From Trametes villosa (taxonomy: Eukaryota; Basidiomycota; Agaricomycetes; Polyporales; Polyporaceae): a DNA stretch of 37,948 nt. The stretch is from NCBI GenBank assembly GCA_002964805.2, contig PUDQ02000021.1:1-37948 (forward strand). Direction: 5' to 3'. The position numbers and the translations under genes are program-made. Position 1 is the stretch's first letter. Each line of letters opens with the position of its first letter. Below the pieces are notes generated by a model. The model worked only from the letters and a program-made list of their open reading frames with translations. It did no database searches and had not been told where the DNA came from. Below, piece after piece: positions 22,728 through 32,219 of this stretch.

Positions 22728-23551
22728 GTCCTTCTCCGCACCTCGTTCCCAATGAGTCCCGCCTCCCGTTTTCACCATCGGTAGCCATAGTCCCCAGCCT
22801 GTCTTGCGCGCGCGGACGTCCATCTCTCACTCTCCCATCGCCTCCCCGTTCCCCTGCCCTACCTAGTCCATACCGTAACCCGGTTCGTCCCGCGTGAGTT
22901 CGGATTCGCCCACGTACGATCTCCCCCGCCCTACATACCGCGCCCCTGTCTCTAGCCCACGAACACCGCACTTTGACACCGTTGCTTGCCTCGCTGGTCA
23001 GGGCCGCCCACACGCTGCCGGTGCCCGCTCATCTGTATAAGACGTACGCGCAGCTTGATATCCTTTAGGCGTCCGTCCTAATACCTTATGCATCGCCCAC
23101 GTTGCGCCGCGGACTTCATTTCATCCGGCCCTGCCCTCCCCGCGCTGCGGCCGGTTTGCGGTGATCAGAAGTTTATCCTTCCGCTCAGGGACGATTTTAA
23201 GCTTTGCTCTCACACCCGCGGCGAGCTGTCACCCGGGCACTCCTCACCGGGACCCTTGAATGTAGATTCGCGTCACTGTTTCCTCCATCTCGCTTGCGCA
23301 CGTCTGGCTCCGCACACGGGCCGCAGGGTCGCCCAATGATAGTTTCTGAACGCCGTGCTCCGCTCCTCGCTCGTCCGCGTCCCTCGAAGCCTCATCTGCA
23401 TCCCACAGCTACCGCTCATTCGACGCCGGCACGTATCGCATCCCCACACCCCTCACGTACCTCTACACCACTCCGTCTGGCCATATCGCTGCCCCTCTGC
23501 GCATCTCCATTGCAAAGACCAGCACACACCAGACCCGAACCGCCGATCCCG
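22728..23551. other. NM8 upstream region
   Basis: About 820 bases without a supported gene. A frame open from 23204 runs into NM8 exon 1, so an earlier in-frame start is possible, but the upstream residues are low-complexity and no paralogue shares them. Confidence 0.4.
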
Positions 23552-25728
23552 ATGAGTTCTATCACTACGAGCGACGCGACCGGTCGCCAGTCCCTCGCTG
23601 CTTCCGCCCGATCGCCCGCCCAACCGCCCGACTTCCCTAGCTTTCCCAACTTCGAAAGCTACTCTCAGTACATGATGGAGTACCAAGGCCCGATCGACCT
23701 TCTCCAGGCGCTCACGCAGATGATTTCGCTCGTTGTAAGCACGCTTCAGTCGTCCCCAACAGTCTTCCTATTTACATTCCTCGCGCGCAGACCGAGGGAG
23801 CCCTCACCGACTCCAGCGACTACCTCTTCGAGATGTTTTTCACCCAACGCCTGGAGGAACGCCATCCGGACTGGTCCGCCGCCTTCATGATGCGCTACAC
23901 GTTAGAAACGCGCACCAACGCCATCCGCGAGGCGAAGAAGCCGCTCCTCGCAGCGGACCACACCCTCGCCTCCGCCCACCGCGCCTATTTACAGCCCAAC
24001 ATCGGACCCAGCTCCTCTCACAGACACGCCGTCGCCGTTCGGAACACCCCAAGCAAGGCCGAGCTCGAACACACCTACAAGACTCGCAAGGATTATTGTA
24101 CGACTGTCCGCTTCGTCGTGCACCGCTGCTCGTCACCCAGCTAACCCTCCGTCTCGCAGATATGAAGCAGAGCATCCGGGGGTGCTACCGCGATTATCGC
24201 TTCCGCCCACAGAATCCTTTCAGCGGCGTCGATATCACCGCCCTCCCGGCCATTGATCTCCTCACCGACCCTCCGCGTCAGCCGACGGAGCCTTTGGCAT
24301 CCAGGGCTCCACCCCCCTCCGCCTCCGCCCCCAGGGGTACCGTCACCCCGGTTCCCGCTCAGCCCGCCGCCACCTCTCGTCGCAAACAGCTTCCCGGCTT
24401 GACGGAGCATCGCCTCATTCAATTCAGCACACCAGTGAGCCTGTTACGCTCATGACATGCTCCTCATTCGACTGACATCATTCCAGTGTGATGAATGCAC
24501 CCACCGCGGCTCCCCATGCGAGCACACCGCCGACACGTACAAGTGCAAGAGCTGCGCCCATCGAAAGAAGCGCTGTGAGCGCAGCGGCATGCGCATCAAC
24601 GGCGAGGTCGCCGACGGCAACGGCAACCCGGTCGCATACTTCAATGGGGTCGGATTCAGCTTCCGGAAGAAGTCTGGGGTTGACTGGGCCACGCTCTTTG
24701 CGGCGATCCGCAAGATCACCTCGTACTGGCGGAAGACCCCGCCTGTCGCCTTTACCCGCTCGCAGCTCAATCTATGGGCGGCTCGCAACTCGTACAACGC
24801 TCACGGCGCAGGTCCCACTCAATGGCCCACCGAAGCGCGCAAGGCCCTGACGGCCGCTTTCCCGCAGGTCTTCCCGGAATTTCCAGACCACATGGAAGCG
24901 TCACCGAGTCCGCCCGCTCCCTCGACTGCCCCGCGCACGCGTCACCTCCAGGTATACGTCGCCGTTCCGCCTCGGCACCCTCCAGCTCCTCAGCTCTCAA
25001 CGCCCTCCTCCTCCTCGGTCTACCCTCGGTCCACTCCAGCGGACTCGAAGCCCCCCGGAACATCATCCTCGCGTTCGTCCTCTTCCGCTCCCTTCGGCTC
25101 CCCCGACCAGCGCGTGTCTGCTCCCGCTGGTATCTCCGCTGCTGCTCCCCAGCGCACTCCGCTGCCACACGCCCAGCTTCTCGCTCCGCCGAGTGCTTTC
25201 AGCTTTGACAGCGGCCCCGACTCCTTTACAGGAATTCTCGCCCGCATCAGACAGAACGAACTGTACGAGAATGTCAGCCAGGCCCGCGATTCCCTACAGG
25301 AGAACATCCTGATCGCACGAGAGGCCCAGAACGCCCTCTCGCCCATCGCAACCACCCTCATTCAGACCACGCTCCATCATGAGACACGCGAGGAGCACGA
25401 TGCCGCCTATCTGGAGTTGACTCAGTTCCTGGAGGAGATGAGAGTCCGGGACTATCGATCGCTCGCCCTCGCGATGATCCATTGCGAGCTTGAAGCCCGT
25501 CCCGCCGGTCGCCCTCGCACGCCCCCAAATTCGACCTCGTCACGGCCTCGTGAACCACGCACCCCTTCGTCTGCACTCTCCCGACTGCAAATGGGGCCGC
25601 AGACACCCGCGGGTCGCGGCCAAGCTCCGGATCCGGCGAACTCGCCCAGCGCTGCTGCGGTCCAGCGCATGCAGGCCCGTCGCGCTGCCGGCGCGCAGGA
25701 CCATCCCCAGCCACCGCCCCGCACCTAG
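23552..25728 (+). CDS. NM8: N-module family protein with canonical Zn2Cys6 finger (668 aa)
   Basis: Exons are 23552-23734, 23791-24097, 24160-24434 and 24487-25728; introns are 56, 62 and 52 nt. Exon 1 (61 codons) is longer than in the other members because of an N-terminal Ser/Ala extension, but it ends in the same way (LTQMISLV). Exon 2 has YLFEMFFTQRLE and DWSAAFMMRYTLETR, the family core. The finger at 256-285 reads C-x2-C-x6-C-x8-C-x2-C-x6-C, with basic residues HRKKR before the last Cys, as in real DNA-binding fingers. YFNGVGFSFR follows, then a Pro/Ser-rich linker, then a helical region around residues 500-590 (LYENVSQARDSLQENI). The protein ends in a disordered Pro/Gln-rich tail. The first finger cysteine is again the first codon of the last exon. 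Probable nuclear regulator; target unknown. Confidence 0.86.
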
Positions 25729-26746
25729 CTTCCGTTCCGCTCTCCTTGCGCGATGTCTGCGCGGTGAACAATCCACGTAGTCGTCTCTCCTCTGTGCTCG
25801 TGCGACGGACTACGTCTCTCCCTTCTCCTCAGCGTACGCGTCCCGTTCTCGTCCTTTTTCGCGCGGACTACATTCGTATACACGTACTCACTTAGCGGCT
25901 GAAGAGCCTCATCACTTTGGTCTCGCGCCTGTTCGATTCCGGTCTTGCTCCCTTCAATCGTCGCCTCTGTTCGGACATTGTATCCCCCACCCTCGTCGTC
26001 GCCATCACCATCACCCAGGACGGCACTGTCGTCAGTCTTCCTCGAGAACGCTCCAGAAAATATCTCCCTTCTCCTGTACGTGCCTGTCGCGCTCCTTCGT
26101 ATATCCATCAGTTGTGCATAGTCTTACACACCACGAACAATGAGATGCCACTCACCCGCGAACACTTGCGACCGCGCTCTCCCACTGCCTTACTCGAGCT
26201 GTCCCGTGTCCCCCATCTGCCGCTTGACCATGAAGCCCTGAACCCGGTTGCTCGGCCTTGCAAACGGCTGGCGCGTAACCGCAACGCTTACCGCGCTCAC
26301 CATTCGATTCCCCTTCACAATCACACTCTGAAAGCTGTTACTCCGTCATCACCGCGGAACAGGCCATCTGCGATCCGCGGCATGTCGCGCTCACGCGCCC
26401 GGAATACACCCAGCTGTCTTCGCCCACATTTGCGCATTGGGCCTGCGAGGTCCTCCACAGCCCACGTCCCGGCGACACTCACCCCTTCGGTCGTCCTCGT
26501 CCATATCCCTAGCCTTTCACCGCTCATCATACATCTAGTGTTACTCCCCTTTGGGCATCTGGTGACGTTGCGCTGCCACCCAAGCTCCGCCTCAAATGCC
26601 TCGCAAATGTCTAACTAAGTGCGCACCCAAACCCGGTGACTGTTCTCTGATTGGATCCGGAAACCGATTCACGCAGCTCAAAGGCAGTATCCCGCCCTGC
26701 TTACCGCACGATGCGTTCGGTGCCGTCGCTTCGACACAGCGCGCGT

Positions 26747-26830
26747 TGTGTACGTTGGTACCGGAACTCTGCCAAGTGCAAACCCGACAAGCAAGGGTGT
26801 CCGAAGGCCGCCGCCTTCCACGCCCCCTGG
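26747..26830 (+). pseudogene. Possible decayed Zn2Cys6 finger
   Basis: One frame shows C-x2-W-x6-C-x6-C-x2-A-x6-W. This is the exact spacing of a Zn2Cys6 finger with three of six ligands replaced, two of them by Trp (one base from a Cys codon). A stop follows at once. It lies just beyond the last NM gene, where a dead member could be expected. No N-module remnant was found next to it, so chance cannot be excluded. Confidence 0.3.
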
Positions 26831-27211
26831 TAACACCTCCAAGATCGCACGCGCTGTACGCTATGAGATCAGCCTACGAATTCAGGTCTCGCCCGCGCGC
26901 CCGCAGCCATCTCAGGAAAGAACGCGACCTCGCCTTCCTCCCCTTCTCCTCAGCTCTCGCCACCTTTGAACGTGTGTTCCTTTTGACCAATCCTCCCACA
27001 CCACCCAGCAAATCGCATCGATCCGTGCTGTACAACATCCGCCAAGCAGCCATCCTCCGCTCCGCCACCCCCTCCCGAGATCCCTGTGCTCTCACCGATC
27101 GCGCCCATTTCTAACCCCACCGCCTCTACGTCCCGTCACCTCCATCCTCGTTGACGAACGGCCCGATCCCAAATAGCGAAACGAACCTCCCCAACCTTCC
27201 CACTTCCTGCA

Positions 27212-27327
27212 GGCGGGCGCGCAGCCGTCTGCCGCTCCGCTCACGCGCACCTCCATGGCCACCGCGAGCGGTGGGTCGCACAGCGGGCGGGCGCGCAGCC
27301 GTCTGCCGCTCCGCTCACGCACACCTC
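27212..27327 (+). repeat. 42-bp direct repeat, two copies 74 bases apart
   Basis: Copies at 27212-27253 and 27286-27327 begin GGCGGGCGCGCAGCC and differ at one base. They lie at the GC-rich edge of the AT-richer island. This could mark slippage or an insertion junction. Confidence 0.8.
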
Positions 27328-27399
27328 GTAGAAGGATCCTCACGATGCAACCCCGCAAGGTATTGGCGGACACCGTTCCGTGGGTCTATGTAGCGTAAC

Positions 27400-29748
27400 A
27401 CAAAGGTGCTTGCATTTTCCAAAGATCCTATTTCCCGCCGGCAGACGGCACTTTCAATGACTTTGCAAAAGGACAGCTGACATTCAGTTGGGGCTTTCAT
27501 GATTGTGGTCTGCGGGGGCTCCCATATGATTAGAAAGACCTGCTTTCATCATGCCTCGTGGATGTGTACACTGTATGTGCCTCTAACCGAGCACAATGTT
27601 TGCTACAACACGCTGGGCGCCAACCTGGGCACCTGTGAGTGCGCACTTCGGGTTTAGACTCACCAGGCGCTGCACAGCCCATAGGCGTTCAGGCTGAACT
27701 AGACACGGACCCTCCAAACTCCCTCTTAGCTCATCACTCTTTTGACAGAGTGCGATAAAGTCTAGTGAGTGACAGAGTGCAATACAGTCTAGCAAGTGCT
27801 CTCCCCCTAGGTTCGACACAAACCCGTCACGTGTGAGGCGTATGGATCAAAGTCCGGCTTGTGATAAGGGTCTGTGGGGTGGCTGATCATTAGATCATCA
27901 GATGAGCCCGATTAGAAAAGCATCATAAAAGGGTGGTTATGAGTTTGTAACAACCTGTTTGATCCAGCGCCTCTCCGACTAATTGATGTCCGGAATACTC
28001 AACTGTCTCGACTTCTGGCACACCAGTAAAAGGCCCCTTGTCATCTCGTGGCACTACATTCCCTCAAAACTTCATCTGGCATTACCTTGAAGACCATTTG
28101 CATACACCATAGACTGCCTAACCCACTCCGGGCCCTAGGTGTGCTCGAGCACTCATGGCAGTTGACATGGGAGGGGTATAGGCAAGCGAGCACTTCCCAT
28201 CAAGAGATTTGCACACGTGCTTATTACCGCTTACTGTCAGTTGAATCCCAGATTACTCTGAATTGCAACATGTTCCAATGAGCGCCCATTCCCTAAGACC
28301 CCTGCACTTTCCTGGACTTTGAGACAAGGCCGTCCATGTGTCAGGACTAGCTGTCCCCTAACGGTAACCAGCATATCACAAGCTTGATCATGTACAGCTT
28401 TTGACCATGCTTTGCAGGACTCTACAGGCCGGGGATGTTGGATATTAGAGCACGTCGAGCAATTACGCTCTGTGTAGATAAGCGATCAGATTGAGATTAG
28501 ATTACCTTAGCTAAAGGTTTGTGGCCCTCGCACTTTGCACTGTACGTGTTTGCAATGAGACCGCACCGCCCTTTGCACCCTTTTCCCCTCGTGCTGGCCC
28601 TCTTGTTCCCCCCGTCCTCGCTGCCCGCTCTGCTGTCTCAAGCCAACCACAACCGTCTGCACTCGTTAAGCGCGCAGCGAGCGCCCGTTGCAAGTTAACA
28701 GGGGAGTCTCCCCTAACCATCTTTATAAGAGAAAATAGCAAGCTATGAGCGCATCGTCCACCTTTTCGGGGATAGAGGGATAGAGGTGAATGGTACACTC
28801 CCAATAGCCACCTGTGCTGGTGCTCGACAAAGGAGCAACACTTCCCCAAGGGGAGAACTTTGACAACAGATATTGGATTTGTGTTACATATGGCACTGCT
28901 ACATGCTGAACATTCCTAACCGATTTGATGGGCTGGGCACCACACAATCTTGTAAATTTTGTGCAAAAGCTGCTCATCCACATGACCGCTCCACCACTGT
29001 CAATCCTTGTTGAATGGACTGCAGCAGGTGGGGTCAACATCACCGTGCTCAGGGCCATAGTCGAGGACATATTGTCAACCACCCCCCGTTTGGTGGGTGG
29101 TTGTGCATGTCCATAGGTCGGGTGTCCTTGCGAGTGCTGGAGGTACAGAGGCTTGGTTGGTGTTGCAGTAACTTATGCGCAAGAACCCAAGGGTAGCATG
29201 CGGGTCAGCTACACAGACTTAGGGTACATTACCTTTAGCAAGCCCAGCTGAGCACTTTTCCTTGCCGTAGAGTGTTTCTAAGCTAATGTTCTGCCACTAA
29301 CACAGTATCTCACTACATACAAATCAGGGTGCTGCCATGTATAAGACAGTGAAAATTGCGCAAAAGAAAATGGAAGACCTGGAGATGCATACTAAGGTTC
29401 TCAATTCAGGTAAGTAAGTTGCGCAGCGGTGTTCTAGCTGTGGGCCACATAGTAACCATATTATTAATGCAAGCTGCAGACATTGCACGTGGTGTTGGGA
29501 ACAAATAAGACCATTGGGATGATGAGTTTAAGATTTAGGAAGAGAGCTGGGGTGTAGTACAGGAGCACCAGTGTCAATGTGTGGTGAGTTACTTTATGGC
29601 CACGTGCTTCATCTGGTCTTGCCCATTGTCGGCAACTCAAAGCGCGCGATCGACGAGTACTACTCGGAGATCTTCTGCGGTGGCCGCTCGACGATCAACA
29701 TCTTCAATGAGTGCGAGGTATGCTATCTTTCCCCTAACTCAGGCCCTA
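27400..29748. other. AT-richer gene-poor island, left half
   Basis: Base composition drops sharply compared with both flanks. I find no intact gene. Short frames (28521-28748 plus, 28723-29082 minus) have no recognisable domain. One short GC-rich coding-like piece sits at about 29600-29717. The segment looks like transposon-derived or relaxed sequence. Confidence 0.5.
29600..29717 (+). pseudogene. Orphan coding-like fragment
   Basis: A GC-rich stretch inside the AT-rich island encodes [20 protein letters not shown] and [11 protein letters not shown] and ends at a good donor (GAG then GTATGC). About 30 bases later the Helitron-like head R1 begins. It reads like one exon of a larger gene whose other parts are absent. 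I do not recognise the family. Confidence 0.4.
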
Positions 29749-30303
29749 TCTATATAATACTGGACACTGACGTCAGTGGCGGATGCCCGGTGGATGCCCG
29801 GTGGATGCCCACCACTTGTTAGGCCTGTATCTCGGCAACCACTATGGATGCCACTGGGCATCTGGGGGTTTTCGGATAGCTACAGATCAGGGCTACATGA
29901 TGCAACAAAAATCGTGCTCTTATGACCTCTGGTTATGGAGATATTGAGCGGCATCCGTTGGATGCCGGCGTAACTAAATGCCCTAGCCACGGATGCCCGG
30001 CCTGTAGTGAGTGCAAAACCATGGATGCCACTGGGCATCCAGGTGGTTTATGGTAGCTTACAAGCATGGCTATAAGATGCAACAGAAATCGTGTTCATAT
30101 CACCTCTGGCTATGAAGATATTAAGCAAGCATTGCTAGATGCCGGTGTAAGTAGGGCCACTGCTGATGGATGCCGGCCTATACTGGGTCAGAAACCATGG
30201 ATGCCATATGATATCAAAGTCTAGTCAGATAGATTAGAAGCATACCTATCACGTGCAAAAAAATCGTGCTCATAGCTTGTGTTGTTGTAAAGATATTAGG
30301 TGG
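29749..30303 (+). repeat. R1: Helitron-like head followed by a 177-bp satellite
   Basis: The head TCTATATAATAC begins after an A and is followed by the perfect palindrome CACTGACGTCAGTG (29765-29778) and tandem GGATGCCCGG decamers. Three diverged units starting ATGGATGCCA lie at 29844, 30021 and 30197 (spacing 177 and 176). Each contains a conserved ATCGTG and a GATAT near its end. A 5' TC terminus after A is typical of Helitrons; no 3' hairpin or CTRR end could be fixed and no Rep/helicase gene is present. Confidence 0.6.
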
Positions 30304-30379
30304 CCTCCACTGAATGTCAACCTTATCTGAGAGAGTGGTCACAAGTCATGTGCTATCAGTCACAAGGGGTGACGGTCCA

Positions 30380-30515
30380 CAAAAATCTTGTGGAGCGTCA
30401 CACAGATGTGACAACCGATGTGACTGACTCCTCCTGTGTGCCAGGCAAGATGCGTCACAATAAAGTGACATTCTACAAGAATCTTGTGGACCGTCACTGT
30501 TGTGTGACCGGCAAG
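30380..30515 (+). repeat. Two-copy inverted motif, 96-bp period
   Basis: CAAAAATCTTGTGG at 30380 and CAAGAATCTTGTGG at 30476 are each followed by a GTCAC motif and a second TGTGAC. With the preceding bases they make small stems (CCACAA with TTGTGG). They lie between the R1 satellite and R2. Confidence 0.5.
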
Positions 30516-30560
30516 CAAGTGAAGTGTAAGGGCTACTTGTGTGGGTTAGTGTGACTACTA

Positions 30561-31138
30561 TCTATATAACACCGGACACTGACGTCAGTGGCTGCGTGCC
30601 CTTTGCGTGCCCCCTGCGTGCCTCGCGTTTTATGGGACAACCGCTGGGCCGATTGCTTAGCTGTCTTCAGAAGATATTAGCTCCATATTAGGGCTACAGA
30701 ACACAAGTTGTTTCGTGTCAATAGGTGCAGCGGCTGTGCCACAATCAGGGGCACGTGCCTGCGTGCCCACGTATTGGCTGCGTGCCCTTTGCGTGCCCCC
30801 TGGATTCTGGCCCAACCACTTGACCAATCACTTAGCTGTCTTCAAAGTATGTTAGGTATGTATCAGGGCTACAGATAGCACCTTGATTCATGTTGATAGC
30901 TGCTTCCATTGTTCCACAATTGGGGGCACGTGTGTGCATGCCCCTTGCGTGCCCCAACCTTGGCTGCGTGCCCCCTGGATTGTGACCCAGATACTAAGTC
31001 AATCGCTTAGCTGTCTTCAGAAAATATTGGAACCATGATAAGGCTACAGAACACAACTTGTTTTGTGTCAATAGGTGCAGCCGTTGTCTCACAACTGGGG
31101 GCACGTGTCTGCGTGCCCCTTGCGTGCCCCCTGACCTA
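30561..31138 (+). repeat. R2: same head, different 175-bp satellite
   Basis: The head is TCTATATAACAC with the palindrome at 30577-30590. It then switches to tandem TGCGTGCCC motifs rather than GGATGCCCGG. Three units marked by CTTAGCTGTCTTCA lie at about 30655, 30830 and 31005, exactly 175 bases apart. The family thus shares the head with R1 and R3 but not the body. Confidence 0.65.
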
Positions 31139-31335
31139 TCTATATAATACCGGACACTGACGTCAGTGGCGGATGCCCGGCGGATGCCCGGTGGATGCCC
31201 ACCACTTGTTAGGCCTGTATCTCGGCAACCACTATGGATGCCACTGGGCATCCGGAGGGTTTTGGATAGCTACAGATTAGGGCTACGTAATGCAACAAAA
31301 ATCGTGCTCATACCGCCTCTGGTTAGTGAGATATA
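31139..31335 (+). repeat. R3: second copy of the R1 head and first unit
   Basis: This 197-base stretch matches 29749-29945 without gaps and with more than 90 percent identity by eye, at an offset of exactly 1390 bases. The palindrome is at 31155-31168. After about 31335 the match ends. The pair could reflect nested insertion of R2 into an R1-type array, or an incomplete element. Confidence 0.75.
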
Positions 31336-32219
31336 CACAGGGTCTAAAGTAAGGTGGGCTAGGGCTAGGGACAGGATTAAGCGCTCATACGCAAGTTAAG
31401 CGCTGATGGTCGGGCAAAGATCGCCGTGGCTGCACAGCCTCCTGCTGATGCCTCAGCCACTTTGTGATGGATTTGCACGGTCCCGCAGAGGTTCCGGCCG
31501 CTCTCCCTATGTCTTTCTGCTGTTCTGGCAGAGGGAGGAGGGTGTTCTGGTGGCGCGGTGGACGCGATCGCCCGGTGGACGAGTCTCCCGTGCTCCCCTC
31601 GGGGTGCAGAGTGCGTATTCCGGCCGCCCAAGGCCGCCCCTCCCTTCATAGTCTGTATAGTCCGTGTAGTTACAGTACTAGTACTTATACAATTTCTTTG
31701 AACGTGTCTAAACACTCCCCTAGCTCGCAATGCGCCTGCGCTTCGGCCTCCCTCTGCGGAGTCGCGGTGGGACGCCCCTGCACTTATAAATATGATATAA
31801 TATATATGTGCGAGCCTGCTTGAGTTTGCTGTGAGCGGATACGACAGACAACAGACTCGAAAACAGAACACGAAATATGAAGACATTGTAAATATGTATG
31901 CCCTTATAGTATGCCAAAGACTGCTGTCTCGGAGTTGCGCGAACAAAGCCTTGCGCAGATGAGTAGACGCCCAATGCCGAGGCAGCACACTTGTGCTGCC
32001 TCGGTGTCCGACCGGCGAAAAGACGCCCAATGCCGAGGCAGCACAAGTGTGCTGGCCCGGTGTGTTCGATCTGATTTAGGCGTGGCTTGTGGTGCGAGTG
32101 TGTTTTCCGACAGGGTGTTCGTGCGACAGGTCTATTATATTGTCGATACAAGATGCAGCCGAATATACAAGATGTAGTGAAATATACAAGAGTATGTACG
32201 ATACAAACACTACCGCGCC
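31336..32219. other. Junction region between the island and the BP3-BP4 cluster
   Basis: About 0.9 kb. It includes GGGCTAGGGCTAGGG at 31356 and a GC-rich piece at about 31400-31650 that is open on both strands but unrecognised. An AT-rich stretch follows, then the two palindromic repeats at 31977-32060. No gene is supported. Confidence 0.4.
31977..32060. repeat. Two palindromic repeats at 56-bp period, 3' of BP3
   Basis: Cores CAGCACA-CT-TGTGCTG (31983) and CAGCACA-AG-TGTGCTG (32039) are 56 bases apart. The first has 13-base arms starting CCGAGG and ending CCTCGG. Both are preceded by GACGCCCAATGCCGAGG. Period and core match the six-copy array at 34029. Confidence 0.88.

Larger units (their letters stand above)
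25729..27399. other. Intergenic GC-rich tail of the NM cluster
   Basis: About 1.7 kb after NM8 with no intact gene. It holds a possible zinc-finger relic at 26747-26830 and a 42-bp direct repeat at 27212-27327. The two long plus-strand frames here (25917-26618 and 26596-27114) have no supporting features. Confidence 0.45.

Noticed and set aside
25917..26618. 233-residue frame downstream of NM8
   Set aside because: No N-module, finger or splice pattern; composition fits random GC-rich sequence.
30300..30554. 84-residue plus-strand frame in the island
   Set aside because: It runs across the 96-bp repeated motif; its residues are repetitive because the DNA is, with no sign of selection for coding.
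31356..31370. Telomere-like GGGCTAGGGCTAGGG
   Set aside because: Only two and a half units, not the TTAGGG of basidiomycete telomeres, and internal to the window.
27400..31370. LTR retrotransposon or autonomous DNA transposon
   Set aside because: No reverse transcriptase, integrase, transposase or Rep/helicase motif and no paired long terminal repeats; the 197-bp R1/R3 repeats lack TG...CA ends.
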